Assembly: GCA_027315115.1 (NCBI GenBank)
Contig: DAHUYQ010000045.1
Location: forward strand, 1-64,000
DNA: 64,000 nt
From: Solirubrobacterales bacterium
GTDB taxonomy: Bacteria > Actinomycetota > Thermoleophilia > Solirubrobacterales > Solirubrobacteraceae
Direction of reading: 5' to 3'
The position numbers and the translations under genes are program-made. Shown here piece by piece: positions 50,344-59,621 of the stretch (within the stretch, counting starts at the first letter, position 1; each line of letters starts with the position of its first letter). Below the pieces are notes generated by a model, which was not told where the DNA came from, did not search any database, and worked only from the letters and a program-made list of their open reading frames with translations.

Positions 50344-51451
50344 GCACGAGCCTGGCCACGAGCGTGAGGCCGGCCTCGAGCGCGCGCCCGGCGTGCAGCC
50401 GCGGCGCAGCCGCGCATTCGCGCCCGGCCGCGTGAACCTGATCGGCGAGCACACCGACTACAACCAGGGGCTCGCGCTGCCGTTCGCGATCCGGGAGGGA
50501 GTGAGCGTCAGCGCCGAGACGACCGGAGGCTCGCCGGCGCGGCTCGTCGCGCACGCGCGCGATCTGCACGCCGTCGACGAGTTCCCGGTGGCCGACCCGC
50601 CGCCGAGCACAGGCTGGCGCGCCTTCGTGCGAGGCGTCGTCGCCGAGCTCGCACGGGCCGGGGCGCGGATTCCCGGCGCCCGCCTGGAGATCGCCGGCGA
50701 GCTGCCGCGGGGCGCCGGCCTCTCCTCATCCGCCGCGATGGAGGTCGCGCTCTGCCTGGCGCTGCTCGGCCTCTGCGGTCGCCACGGCGAGGAGGATCTC
50801 GACCGCATCGAGATAGCGAGGCTCTGCGCGCGCGTGGAGAACGAGTGGGTGGGAGCGCAGACCGGCCTGCTGGATCAGCTCGCCTGCCTCTACGGCCAGC
50901 CGGAGACCGCCCTGCTGATCGACTTCCGCTCGCTGGAGATCGAGCCGGTCTCCTTCGTGCTCGGCGACTGGAGCCTGTTCGTGCTCGACTCGGGGCAGCG
51001 GCACTCGCACGCGAGCTCGGGCTACAACGAGCGCCGCCGCGAGTGCGAGCGGGCGTGCGAGCTGCTCGGCGTGCACTCGCTGCGCGAGGCCGATCTCGAC
51101 GCGCTGGCCGGGCTGCCGCGGCCGCTGCGCGACCGCGCCACGCACGTGCTCGGCGAAAACGAGCGCGTGCGCGAGGCCGTCGCGGCGCTGGCGGGTGGCG
51201 ACATGCCCGCGCTGGGCGCGTTGCTCGATGCCGCGCACGCGAGCCTGCGCGACCGCTACGAGGTCTCCACCCCCGCCTTGGAGGCCGCGGTGAGACGAAT
51301 GCGAGAAGCGGGCGCCGCCGGCGCGCGGCTGATCGGCGGCGGCTTCGGCGGCAGCGTGCTCGGCCTGTTCGCGCCCGGAGCGCAGCCGCCGCCGGGCGCG
51401 CGAGAGGTTCGCCCCGGGCCGGGGGCGCACCTGATCGCGTCCGGGGCCTGA
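50333..51451 (+). CDS. galK: galactokinase
   Basis: GHMP-family kinase of 372 residues. The galactokinase signature GRVNLIGEHTDYNQG, the ATP loop PRGAGLSSSAAMEVAL and the C-terminal RLIGGGFGGSVLGLF are visible. It phosphorylates galactose to Gal-1-P for galT. GTG start inside galT. UDP-galactose epimerase is not in the window. Confidence 0.94.
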   Translation: MPAEHEPGHEREAGLERAPGVQPRRSRAFAPGRVNLIGEHTDYNQGLALPFAIREGVSVSAETTGGSPARLVAHARDLHAVDEFPVADPPPSTGWRAFVRGVVAELARAGARIPGARLEIAGELPRGAGLSSSAAMEVALCLALLGLCGRHGEEDLDRIEIARLCARVENEWVGAQTGLLDQLACLYGQPETALLIDFRSLEIEPVSFVLGDWSLFVLDSGQRHSHASSGYNERRRECERACELLGVHSLREADLDALAGLPRPLRDRATHVLGENERVREAVAALAGGDMPALGALLDAAHASLRDRYEVSTPALEAAVRRMREAGAAGARLIGGGFGGSVLGLFAPGAQPPPGAREVRPGPGAHLIASGA

Positions 51452-51606
51452 TCGCGCGGGCCGAGCGCACTCGCGCCCGGCGGCTCGATCGCGATCCCAC
51501 CGATCGCGTCCTAAAGTGGAAGGCGAGCGATGAGGCGCTCCGCCGGGTGCGTTGCGGTCAGGGGCGGCCTCCACGTCGTGCAAGCAACCGACACAGGAGT
51601 GTGCTC

Positions 51607-52986
51607 ATGTCCCTTGCAGACGTCGAGATCAAGCGATCGGCCGCTCCCTCGCGCCGCCGGGAGGCCGCGAGCATCGTCCAGCGCGTGGTCGATCGCCTGG
51701 CCGCCGGCAGCCTGCGCTCGCGCCCGTTCGCGGTGCGCTTCTGGGACGGCAGCGAGCTGCCGGCGACAGCGGCGCCGGCCGCGACCGCGGCGCCGCTGGC
51801 AGCGGCGGCAGACCCCGCCTCCGCGGAGCGAGCAACGCCGCCGACGGTCCTGGTCACCCACCCCGCGGCGATCGCGCACATCGTCAGGGAGCCCAACGAG
51901 CTCGGCCTGGCCCGCGCATGGGGGCTCGGCCTGATCGACCTGGCCGGCGATCTCGACGACGCCTTCAACATCGGCGAGCGGCTGCCGAAGCTGCGCATCT
52001 CCGCTCGCGATCGTCTCGACGCGCTGCGCGCCGCCTGGCAGCTCGTGGGCGCAGGCGGCCTGATCGGCCTGCCGATGCCTGCCGGCGAGCTTCGCGCGCG
52101 GCGCGGCGCGCTTCACTCCAGGAGCCGGGACCGCGAGTCCGTCCGTCACCACTACGACGTGCCCACCGACTTCCACCGTCTGGTGATCGGGCCGAGCATG
52201 GTCTACTCGTGCGCGTACTTCAGCGAGCCGACCGACACGCTGGAGGAGGCGCAGGAGCGCAAGCTCGAGGTGATCTGCCGCAAGCTGCGGCTGAAACCCG
52301 GGATGCGCCTGCTGGACGTCGGCTGCGGCTGGGGCTCGCTGGTGCTGCACGCCGCGCGCGAGCACGGAGCGAAGGCGGTCGGCGTGACGCTCTCGGAGCT
52401 GCAGGCCAAGGAGGCGCGCGAGCGGATCAGGCAGGCCGGCGGCGAGATCGCCTCGCGCTGTGAGATCAGGGTCGCCGACTACCGCGAGGTCGGCGACGGC
52501 CCCTACGACGCGATCGCCAGCGTGGGGATGTACGAGCACGTGGGGCTGGACAAGCTCGACGAATACACCGCGACCATCGCCCGGCTGCTGCGCCCGGGCG
52601 GGCTGTTCCTCAACCACGGGATCGCACGCCTGCGGCAGCCGCCGCGGCGCAGCGCCTTCATCGACCGCTTCATCTTTCCCGACGGAGAGCTTCACCCCGT
52701 CGGCCATCTGATCCGCTCGCTGGAGTCGCAGCGACTGGAGGTGCGCGACGTGGAGGCCCTGCGCGAGCACTACGGCCTCACGCTGCGCCGCTGGATCGCC
52801 AACCTGAGCACCAACCGCGAGCAGGCGATCGCGATCGCCGGCAGCGAGCGGGAGCGGATCTGGCAGGTGTACCTGACCGGCTCGGCCCGCGCCTTCGAGC
52901 GCGGGATGCTCTCGATCTTCCAGGTTCTGTGCGCCCGCCCCGGCGCCGCGCACCCGTTGCCGCTGGCGCGGTGGCGGCTGGTCTGA
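51607..52986 (+). CDS. cfa: cyclopropane-fatty-acyl-phospholipid synthase
   Basis: SAM-dependent methyltransferase of 459 residues. It has the long N-terminal lipid-binding region of CFA synthases, SVRHHYDVPTDFHRLVIG, VYSCAYFSEPTDTLEEAQ, the SAM motif LLDVGCGWGSLVLHAA and a C-terminal WQVYLTGSARAFERGML. An Ala-rich insert (about 55-80) interrupts the N-terminal domain. The ATG has AGGAG seven bases upstream. It should cyclopropanate or methylate membrane phospholipids. Confidence 0.92.
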   Translation: MSLADVEIKRSAAPSRRREAASIVQRVVDRLAAGSLRSRPFAVRFWDGSELPATAAPAATAAPLAAAADPASAERATPPTVLVTHPAAIAHIVREPNELGLARAWGLGLIDLAGDLDDAFNIGERLPKLRISARDRLDALRAAWQLVGAGGLIGLPMPAGELRARRGALHSRSRDRESVRHHYDVPTDFHRLVIGPSMVYSCAYFSEPTDTLEEAQERKLEVICRKLRLKPGMRLLDVGCGWGSLVLHAAREHGAKAVGVTLSELQAKEARERIRQAGGEIASRCEIRVADYREVGDGPYDAIASVGMYEHVGLDKLDEYTATIARLLRPGGLFLNHGIARLRQPPRRSAFIDRFIFPDGELHPVGHLIRSLESQRLEVRDVEALREHYGLTLRRWIANLSTNREQAIAIAGSERERIWQVYLTGSARAFERGMLSIFQVLCARPGAAHPLPLARWRLV

Positions 52987-52999
52987 GGGGCGGGTGCCG

Positions 53000-53137
53000 T
53001 CAGCCGTACCGCCGCCGGACGAAGCGGGCACAGTGTGGAACAGTGAACGCGAGCTCGCCTCGAGCCGGCGCGTAGATGATGGCCTCGCGAACCAACAAGC
53101 GCGGGGGCGCGAAGTGCCCGACCGAGCTTCTATCCCG
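53000..53137 (-). pseudogene. C-terminal remnant of an AAA-type ATPase
   Basis: The last 30 residues of a minus-strand frame, VREAIIYAPARGELAFTVP followed by a basic RRR end and TGA, match the C-terminal winged-helix end that I know from bacterial ATP-binding proteins of the DUF4143/ATPase type. Upstream the frame has no ATPase motifs. A repeat array of the same class that precedes the intact ATPase at 40265 lies 130-190 bp upstream. It is probably the relic of a deleted ATPase gene. The rest of 52987-53423 holds no gene that I can support. Confidence 0.45.
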
Positions 53138-53266
53138 GTCTATACCCGAACCGGCTATAGAAGTGGCATGCTCGCCGAGCGCCTGCGCGGCGGCGGTCCG
53201 TCGTGTTCGGGCGCCCGGGTCCGGCGTCGACGCCACAGGACGAGTGTCCGGTGTCTGGACGCAAGC

Positions 53267-53323
53267 TATCCGCGTTTGCCGGCCCAACTTTCCGCGTCTG
53301 CCGCCATACCATTCCGCGCTTGC
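53267..53323 (+). repeat. three-copy 13-bp motif array, 22-bp period
   Basis: TATCCGCGTTTGC, TTTCCGCGTCTGC and ATTCCGCGCTTGC start at 53267, 53289 and 53311, an exact 22-bp period. The motif is the one in the 40150-40252 array, 13 kb away. It precedes, on the minus strand, a probable ATPase remnant. Confidence 0.8.
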
Positions 53324-53423
53324 CGCGTTCTTATTGAGACCTTCGCGCAAGCCGGCCTTGAGCCCAGCCATGTCAACGATGCACTCCCCGCGGATCGCAC
53401 AGCGGCAGAATCGAGCGAGACCA

Positions 53424-53496
53424 AGCCGACGGGGAGACTCGAACTCCCGACCCCTTCATTACGAGTGAAGTGCTCTACCAACTGAGCTACGTCGGC
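53424..53496 (-). tRNA. tRNA-Thr (CGT)
   Basis: 73 nt. Acceptor GCCGACG/CGTCGGC, D arm AGCTCAGTTGGTAGAGC, anticodon stem CTTCA/TGAAG with loop CTCGTAA giving CGT, and a normal T arm. Minus strand. Confidence 0.95.
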
Positions 53497-53647
53497 GCAA
53501 CGCCCGGCTGACGCGCGGTGGACCGTCGCGCACAACACGGGTGCCAGAGCCGTCGAGGATACCGCTCCTCCGGCTCTGCGGCCATCTGCGCCGGGGCGTG
53601 CGGCCTGGCGCGGCGAGGCGCGTCCGCGAGCGGGCGCACCGCCAGGA

Positions 53648-54409
53648 TCAGACCTCGCGCAGCGGCGGCCCGTCGAAGCTGTCCAGGAACGCGAGCTCCT
53701 CGACGGGCCTGCGCCGCAAACGGCGCGGGAATCCCTGCGCCGGGTAGCCGACCGCGACGTGGCAGGCCGTCGCGTACTCGGGCGGGATCGCGAGCAGTTC
53801 CCTGACCTCTGGCTCGCGCGCGCAGAGCAGCGTCGTCAGCGCGCTGGCGACGCCCTGGTCGCGCAGGGCCAGCATGAAGTTCTGCACGATCGGGTAGACG
53901 GAGGCGCCGCCGACGATGCTCAGGCGTCCAAGCTGCGCGTCGGTGGCGAGCAGGCTCTCCAGATGCGCGCAGACCACCACGATCGCGGGGTGGCCGCCGA
54001 AGGCGCGCGCGAAGTCGTCGGCGCTCGCCCGGCGCGGCGGGTCGGTCCGGGGCGGCGACTCTCCAGCCCGGGGCAGCTCTGCAGGCCGGGGCGACTCTCC
54101 AGCCCGGGGCGGCTCTGCAGGCCCAACCGGCGGACCAGGCCGGGGCGACGAGCCAGGCCGATCCGACGCCTGCGCGGCCGCAGCGCGCAGCCGCGCCAGG
54201 TATGGCTCCCACTGCTCGAGGTAGAGCTCGCCGAGGCGCGCCTTGCGCCGCGGCTCGCTGACGACGATGAAGCGCACCGGCTGGCGGTTGCCGCCCTGCG
54301 GGCCGAAGCGCGCGGCCTCGATCGCCTTCCACAGCACCGTCTGCGGCACCGGCTGCTCGCGGAAGCTGCGGCAGGTGCCGACTGTCTTCATCGCCTCGAT
54401 CAGATCCAT
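53648..54409 (-). CDS. nitroreductase-family protein
   Basis: 253 residues. The FMN-binding nitroreductase fold is indicated by the N-terminal CRSFREQPVPQTVL and ARFGPQGGNRQPVRFIVV and the C-terminal VAVGYPAQGFPRRLRRRPVEE. Residues about 82-128 are a Pro/Arg/Glu-rich repeat insert (RAGESPRPAELPRAGESP) not found in the family core. It lies 15 bp after recQ on the same strand. The substrate is unknown. Confidence 0.88.
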   Translation of the reverse strand: MDLIEAMKTVGTCRSFREQPVPQTVLWKAIEAARFGPQGGNRQPVRFIVVSEPRRKARLGELYLEQWEPYLARLRAAAAQASDRPGSSPRPGPPVGPAEPPRAGESPRPAELPRAGESPPRTDPPRRASADDFARAFGGHPAIVVVCAHLESLLATDAQLGRLSIVGGASVYPIVQNFMLALRDQGVASALTTLLCAREPEVRELLAIPPEYATACHVAVGYPAQGFPRRLRRRPVEELAFLDSFDGPPLREV

Positions 54410-54424
54410 CGCCGGCTCACATCC

Positions 54425-56299
54425 TCACACCTTCTCGAGCTCGGCGAGCAGCGACTCGCCGTGCTTGGCGCAGAATGCGGGGCCGATGCCCTTGATCGCC
54501 AGCAGCTCGCGCTCGCCGGCGGGCTTGCGCCGCAGCACCTCTTCGAGCACCGCGTTGCTTGCGACCGTGTAGGCGGGCTTTCCTTCGGCGCGGCCCGCTC
54601 GCCACTGGCGCAGCCGCTCGAATGCGCGCTCGTCAACCGGCTCCGCCGGGACCGCGCCCGACGCCGCACCCGCGGCCCCAGCGCCCGAAGCCTGCCCGAC
54701 CCCGGCCCCGCCGCCAAGCGCCCCCGCGCCCGCGCCCGCACCCGCCACCCCGCGCGCCCGCCCCGAGCGCGCACCCGCCACCGGCGCCGCCTGCACGGCC
54801 GCGGCCAGCAGCGGATCGGGATCGCAGACATCGCAGCACCGCCCCTCCGCCGCCACACGCCGCGCATCCCCGAAGTGCGTCAGCATCTGCTCCCTGCGGC
54901 AGACCCTGCCGTTGGCCACGAAGCCCTCGATCGAGCGGTACGCCTCCCAGCCGCGGTCCTTGGCCGCCTTGATCGCCAGATGCGCCGCGCGCGGGGAGCC
55001 GCGACCGGTCAGCTCGACGAGCAGGCCGCCGCCGGCGCCGGGCTCCAGCACCGCGGCCCCCGCCCGCTCGGCGATCGAGAGCAGCAGCCTGCCGCGATCG
55101 TCGAGCTCGCCATGCTCGATGCGCACCACATGCGCGTCCCCTTCTCGCTGAGCGCCGGCGCGCAGGCGGCCGACGAAACCGCGCACCTCCTCGACGGTGA
55201 TGTCCCGCTCGGTGTTGAAGCGGATCAGCCTGCCGAGGTCCATCCTGGCGGCGAGCAGCAGCGCGCGCGCCGGCAGCCCGTCGCGGCCGCCCCTGCCGGC
55301 CTCCTGGTAGTAGCCCTCCAGGCTGGTGGGGATCGCCCAGTGCGCGACGGTCCGCACGTCGGCCTTGTCGACGCCCATCCCGAAGGCGTTGGTGGCGACG
55401 ATCACCTCGGCCGCGCCGCCCATGAACGCCTCCTGAGCGCGCCGGCGCGCCTGCGCCTCCATGCCCGCGTGGTAGGCGACAGCGTGCAACCCCCATCCAG
55501 AGATCTCCGCCGCCAGCGCGTCGGTGTCCTTGCGCGTGCCGCAGTAGACGATCGCCGGCCGAGCGCGTGGGTCGCCCAGCACGTGCGCCAGCGCGGCCCG
55601 CTTGCGCGCGAGCGCGCCCTTGCCCTCCACGCCGACCACGTCGAAGCAGATGTTGGGGCGATCGAAGCCGCCGCTGATCTTCATCCAGTCACGGAGCTGC
55701 AGGCGGGCGGCGATCTCGCCCGCCACGCGCGGGGTCGCGGTCGCGGTGCTGGCCATCACCGTCGGGCGGCCGAGCGCCTCGATCGCGCCGTGCAGGCGCA
55801 GGTAGTCGGGCCGGAAGTCGTGGCCCCACTCGGCCACGCAGTGCGCCTCGTCCACGACGAACAGGCCCACCTTGCGACGGCTCAGAGCGTCGCGAAAGCC
55901 GCGCGATGCGAAGCGCTCGGGGGCCACTAGCGCGATCTGTGCCTCCCCGTCGACGATCCGCTGCAGTTCGGCGGCGTTGCGCGATGCCTCCAGGCTGGAG
56001 GCGAGCATCGCCACCCTGACGCCGGCCTGCGCAAGGCGGTTGCGCTGGTCGTCCATCAGCGCGATCAGCGGGCTGACGACGAGCACCAGCGGGTTGCCGG
56101 GAGCTAAGTCGTCGAGCGCGGGAAGCTGGTAGCAGAGCGACTTGCCAGCGCCGGTGGGCATCACGACCAGGCTGTCGCGACCGTCGAGCGCAGCCTGCAC
56201 CGCCTCGCGCTGGCCGGCGCGGAAGCTGCTCAGCCCGAACCGGGCGAGCAACTCCTCAGGCGTGCGGCGTGCGGTTGCGCGATCTGCGGTTGCGGGCAC
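54425..56299 (-). CDS. recQ: ATP-dependent DNA helicase RecQ
   Basis: 624 residues, 3'-5' helicase. Walker A MPTGAGKSLCYQLPAL, DEAHC box, GRGGRDGLP (motif VI) and a zinc-binding Cys cluster (CRREQM, CCDVC) are present. A C-terminal HRDC domain ends the protein. A long Gly/Ala/Pro linker (about 495-555) before HRDC comes from GC repeats. The GTG start overlaps the end of the NERD gene upstream, suggesting an operon NERD-recQ-nitroreductase. Confidence 0.94.
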   Translation of the reverse strand: MPATADRATARRTPEELLARFGLSSFRAGQREAVQAALDGRDSLVVMPTGAGKSLCYQLPALDDLAPGNPLVLVVSPLIALMDDQRNRLAQAGVRVAMLASSLEASRNAAELQRIVDGEAQIALVAPERFASRGFRDALSRRKVGLFVVDEAHCVAEWGHDFRPDYLRLHGAIEALGRPTVMASTATATPRVAGEIAARLQLRDWMKISGGFDRPNICFDVVGVEGKGALARKRAALAHVLGDPRARPAIVYCGTRKDTDALAAEISGWGLHAVAYHAGMEAQARRRAQEAFMGGAAEVIVATNAFGMGVDKADVRTVAHWAIPTSLEGYYQEAGRGGRDGLPARALLLAARMDLGRLIRFNTERDITVEEVRGFVGRLRAGAQREGDAHVVRIEHGELDDRGRLLLSIAERAGAAVLEPGAGGGLLVELTGRGSPRAAHLAIKAAKDRGWEAYRSIEGFVANGRVCRREQMLTHFGDARRVAAEGRCCDVCDPDPLLAAAVQAAPVAGARSGRARGVAGAGAGAGALGGGAGVGQASGAGAAGAASGAVPAEPVDERAFERLRQWRAGRAEGKPAYTVASNAVLEEVLRRKPAGERELLAIKGIGPAFCAKHGESLLAELEKV

Positions 56300-57140
56300 G
56301 ACCCATGACGCTACCTCCAGTCCCGGTCGGCGCGCGCGGACCGGGCGGGACAGGGCCGGGCGGGACGGGGCCGGTCAGCGCGCGCGGGCCGGGCGGGACG
56401 AGGCCGGTCAGCGTGCGCGGACGCCCGGCGCAATCGCCGCCCTCCGGCGCCGCGCCCGCCTCCTGCGCCTCATGCGCCCGCAGCGCGAGGCGCAGCGCGC
56501 GCCCGGCGCCCTCGACCTCCTGCGCGCTCAGCCGCCGCTCGCGCTCGCGCAGGTAGCGCAGCAGCATCCGCGCCGGCAGCACCCTGACGCCCTTGCGCCG
56601 CGCCAGGGGCCTGTCCACCCAGGCTCTGCTGTAGACGATCAGCGGCTCGACCGGCATCGCCACGGCCGCTTCCAGCAGCTCGCGCTGGGCATGCGCCTGC
56701 CGCAGCAGCGCGCCGTGCACGCGGCCGACCGCGATCGGGCCGGGATGGCTCTTGGTCTCCACCGTGAAGGCTCCGCCTGGCCCGATCGCGATGTGATCGA
56801 CGTCGCCGCGTCCGAAGCTCGCGTCGTGGATCACCTGCCAGCCCTCGCGCGCGAGGCTGTCGAGCAGCCCGCCGACGTGCTCCTCCCCACTGGCGCCGCG
56901 GTCTTGCCGGTCCAGCATCGGCAGCACGACACGCGAGACGAACAGGATGCAGAGCAGCAGCAGCAGCTCGGAGCCGATGAACAGAGGGCTGCGCAGGCCG
57001 AAGGCGCGGCCGGCGAAGGTGGTCTGTATCCCGAGCACGCCAAGCGCCATCAGGGTGCGCATCCGCAGCCGCAGGACGATCGTGCGAGCACGACCTCCAG
57101 GCGATCCGGGCGCCGGTCTTTGGATGCTGATCGTCGGCAT
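56256..57140 (-). CDS. membrane protein with NERD (nuclease-related) domain
   Basis: 294 residues. Two hydrophobic segments (about 25-80) are followed by a NERD domain: GEEHVGGLLDSLAREGW, FGRGDVDHIAIGPGGAFTVE (D...E-x-K catalytic pattern with Lys in ETKSHPG). A C-terminal Pro/Gly repeat (PPGPRALTGPVPPGP) comes from tandem DNA repeats (about 56316-56420). NERD proteins are thought to process DNA. The ATG at 57140 is chosen; a TTG at 57224 is unlikely. It overlaps recQ by 44 bp. Confidence 0.82.
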   Translation of the reverse strand: MPTISIQRPAPGSPGGRARTIVLRLRMRTLMALGVLGIQTTFAGRAFGLRSPLFIGSELLLLLCILFVSRVVLPMLDRQDRGASGEEHVGGLLDSLAREGWQVIHDASFGRGDVDHIAIGPGGAFTVETKSHPGPIAVGRVHGALLRQAHAQRELLEAAVAMPVEPLIVYSRAWVDRPLARRKGVRVLPARMLLRYLRERERRLSAQEVEGAGRALRLALRAHEAQEAGAAPEGGDCAGRPRTLTGLVPPGPRALTGPVPPGPVPPGPRAPTGTGGSVMGRARNRRSRNRTPHA

Positions 57141-57315
57141 CGCTCCCGCACGCGCATCGGTTCCGCATGACGCACGCTTTAGATAATTCGGAGAAGCCGA
57201 GCGCTCGTTGGATCGACCCCCCAAAGACGGTCATTGCTCCGACAACGCCGGCCGACAAGGGGTGGACTTGCGAAGGCATTGCTAAAGCGGCCGATGGGGG
57301 TCGCCGAAGCCAAGC

Positions 57316-57780
57316 ATGGGTGCAGCGACCTCAATCGGGAGCATGAGCGTCTTCAGCATGTCAGAACACGTCAACAAGATCGAGGCCGTCCCCGCGGACG
57401 TGAGCCTCATGCTGCGCGCTCACGCGGAGCTGCGCTCCCTGACCCGCGAGGTGCTCCCCGTGCTGCGCCATCTCGAGACGGGAGCTGGGCTGCCGGAGGA
57501 TCAGCACGACGCGGCCCTCGCCTATCTGGAGCTCGCCTGGAGCGAGGCACGCAGGTGCGCCTCGGAGAGCGATGCGGCTCACGCGCGTCTGTGCACGCTC
57601 CGCCGCGCGAGCGATGACGCTCTTGTTGAGGGGGGAGAGGAGGAGGATCTCTTGGTTGGGGCCTGCCGCTACTACGAAGCCGCCAGAGCGCAGCGCGATC
57701 GCCTGGCCCGGCGGGTTGGCCGGTTGCTGCCCGGCGGCGAGACGGCGCCCGCGCTGCGTCTCGGCCGCCTCGCGGGCTGA
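57316..57780 (+). CDS. hypothetical helical protein
   Basis: Up to 154 residues; ATGs at 57316, 57343 and 57358 are all possible starts. The sequence (SLMLRAHAELRSLTREVLPV, LAYLELAWSEARRC, RYYEAARAQRDRLARRV) predicts an all-helical soluble protein with repeated Ala/Arg/Leu heptads. No family recognised. It lies between two NERD genes on the opposite strand. Confidence 0.5.
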   Translation: MGAATSIGSMSVFSMSEHVNKIEAVPADVSLMLRAHAELRSLTREVLPVLRHLETGAGLPEDQHDAALAYLELAWSEARRCASESDAAHARLCTLRRASDDALVEGGEEEDLLVGACRYYEAARAQRDRLARRVGRLLPGGETAPALRLGRLAG

Positions 57781-57824
57781 GCGGCGCGCGGGCCCGGACG
57801 CGGCGCGGCGAGAGGCCGTTGCCC

Positions 57825-58430
57825 CTACGCCGATCCGCGCCGGCTCGCCCGCAGCGGCCGCCAGCGCGAGAAATGGGCATCCCTTTCCTTCGGGATCGCC
57901 GCCAGCGCCCGCGCGACCTCGCCGCGACCCTGCACGTCGAGCTGCTGCGGCCTGTGCGAGAGCCATTCGAGCAGGTCGCGCCCGCGCACGAACGCGATCC
58001 GCGGCGATTCGGCCACCGACTGCGGGAACTCGCACCAGAGCACCACGACCGGCGTCACGTGCGGCCCGCGCCCGGTCCGCGCGCGGATCTCCTTGTGCAG
58101 CGCTTTGGCCGCCTCCTGCACCTGCCGGCCGATCGCGCCACCCGGTTTGTCGGCCCTCGGGTCGCCGCCCTTGCGCAGCCACAGCATCCCGTCCTTCACC
58201 CGCGCGGCGCCGACCCCGGCCGGCATCCGCGAGGTGATCGCGAACACCCCGGCGGGCCCGACCACCACGTGGTCCACGCCGTGCCGCGCCTGCACTCCCG
58301 AGATCACGTCCCAGTCGCGAGCGGGCAGCCGACCGAGCAGCCGGTCGGTACGCTCCGCCGCGTCGGTGTCCGGTGGTTGCGGGGCGTCGGCGCGCCTTCG
58401 CAGTTCTTTGCGTCGCTGCATTGCTCCCAT
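57825..58430 (-). CDS. NERD-domain protein, soluble
   Basis: About 201 residues. The NERD core is VQARHGVDHVVVGPAGVFAI followed by a TSRMPAG segment; Thr-Ser replaces the E-x-K positions, so the nuclease site may be degenerate. The C half continues with PHVTPVVVLWCEFPQSV and LLEWLSHRPQQL. Starts at ATG 58430 or 58421. It is a diverged relative of the NERD protein at 56256 but lacks membrane helices. Confidence 0.75.
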   Translation of the reverse strand: MGAMQRRKELRRRADAPQPPDTDAAERTDRLLGRLPARDWDVISGVQARHGVDHVVVGPAGVFAITSRMPAGVGAARVKDGMLWLRKGGDPRADKPGGAIGRQVQEAAKALHKEIRARTGRGPHVTPVVVLWCEFPQSVAESPRIAFVRGRDLLEWLSHRPQQLDVQGRGEVARALAAIPKERDAHFSRWRPLRASRRGSA

Positions 58431-58532
58431 TACATAGGCTCTGCCGGATGCCCTCAAACGTCTCTCCGAGGCGATCTGTCCGGCTTATCGCCCTGCAAGC
58501 CCATCGTAGCCACAGACCAACCCAGGAGCCCC

Positions 58533-59414
58533 ATGACATCCGTTCCGCGCTTCGATCTCCAGTCCCATTCCACCCGCTCCGACGGGACGCTCGAGCCCGA
58601 CGAGGTGGTCGCCGCGGCCGCGCGGGCAGGCGTGGAGCTGCTGGCCCTCAGCGACCACGACACGGTTGCCGGTGTCTCTGACGCGCTGGCCGCCGGGGAG
58701 CGGCACGGCGTTCGCGTGGTGACCGCCGTGGAGATCTCCGCGCTGGACGACGGTGCCGGCGAGCCGCGCGAACTGCACATCCTCGGCTACCTGATCGACC
58801 ACGAGGACCAGGCGTTCACAGCCAAGCTGCAGGAGTTCCTCGGCGACCGCGAGCATCGCACCCTGCGGATGCGCGACGCGCTCGTGGACGTAGGGTTCGA
58901 GCTGGACGAAGCCGAGATCCAGCAGCGGATCGAGCAGGGCAGGCCGATCGGGCGCCCCCACCTGGCGGGCGCGGTGCTGGGCGCGCCCGCCAACGCGGAG
59001 CGGCTTGCGCGGGAGGGGATCGAGGACATCGGCGGCCTGATCAGGGCCTATCTGATCGAGGGCAAGCCGGCGTTCCGTCTGCGCGAGACCCCGACCGTCG
59101 CGCAGTCGATCGAGGCGATCCACGCCGCCGGCGGCGTGGCCGTCTGGGCGCATCCGTTCTGGGACCTCACCGACCCGCAGGAGACGATCCAGAGCATCGA
59201 GCGCTTCCGCGCGGCGGGCATCGACGGCGTGGAGGCCTTCTACATCACCCACACCGAGGAGCAGACGCGGCTGCTCTTCGGCCACTGCGAGCAGCACGGG
59301 CTGCTGAGCACCGGCTCGGCCGACTTCCACGGCCCCGAGAACCGCCTCTTCTCGAAGTTCCTGGCCTTCGAGACCTACGACCTGACCCCCAACCTGGGCC
59401 CGATCGCGGGGTAG
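58533..59414 (+). CDS. PHP-domain phosphoesterase
   Basis: 293 residues. PHP motifs: FDLQSHSTRSDGTL (the first His of the usual D-L-H-x-H is Gln), LSDHDTVAG, AVEISALDD, GVAVWAHPFWDL and STGSADFHGPEN. Relatives hydrolyse nucleoside 3',5'-bisphosphates or small phosphoesters. The ATG at 58533 has AGGAG upstream. The 59415-59621 stretch after it holds no gene I can support and marks the change to lower GC. Confidence 0.9.
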   Translation: MTSVPRFDLQSHSTRSDGTLEPDEVVAAAARAGVELLALSDHDTVAGVSDALAAGERHGVRVVTAVEISALDDGAGEPRELHILGYLIDHEDQAFTAKLQEFLGDREHRTLRMRDALVDVGFELDEAEIQQRIEQGRPIGRPHLAGAVLGAPANAERLAREGIEDIGGLIRAYLIEGKPAFRLRETPTVAQSIEAIHAAGGVAVWAHPFWDLTDPQETIQSIERFRAAGIDGVEAFYITHTEEQTRLLFGHCEQHGLLSTGSADFHGPENRLFSKFLAFETYDLTPNLGPIAG

Positions 59415-59621
59415 GCCCCGGCGCACCGCCCTCGCCGTCTGGCTCACCGCGCCAAGCACGTGCGCGCTGTACTTGCCGCGCCTGGGAAGCGCCGAGGCGA
59501 TCCGGAACTCCCGCGTCCCCGCTGCCATGCGCTCGCGGTTGGACGCCGAACTCACAGCCGCAGCTACTCGGGCACAACGGGAAATTTGAGCTGCCGACGT
59601 CGTGCTCCCTCACTGAGACCA

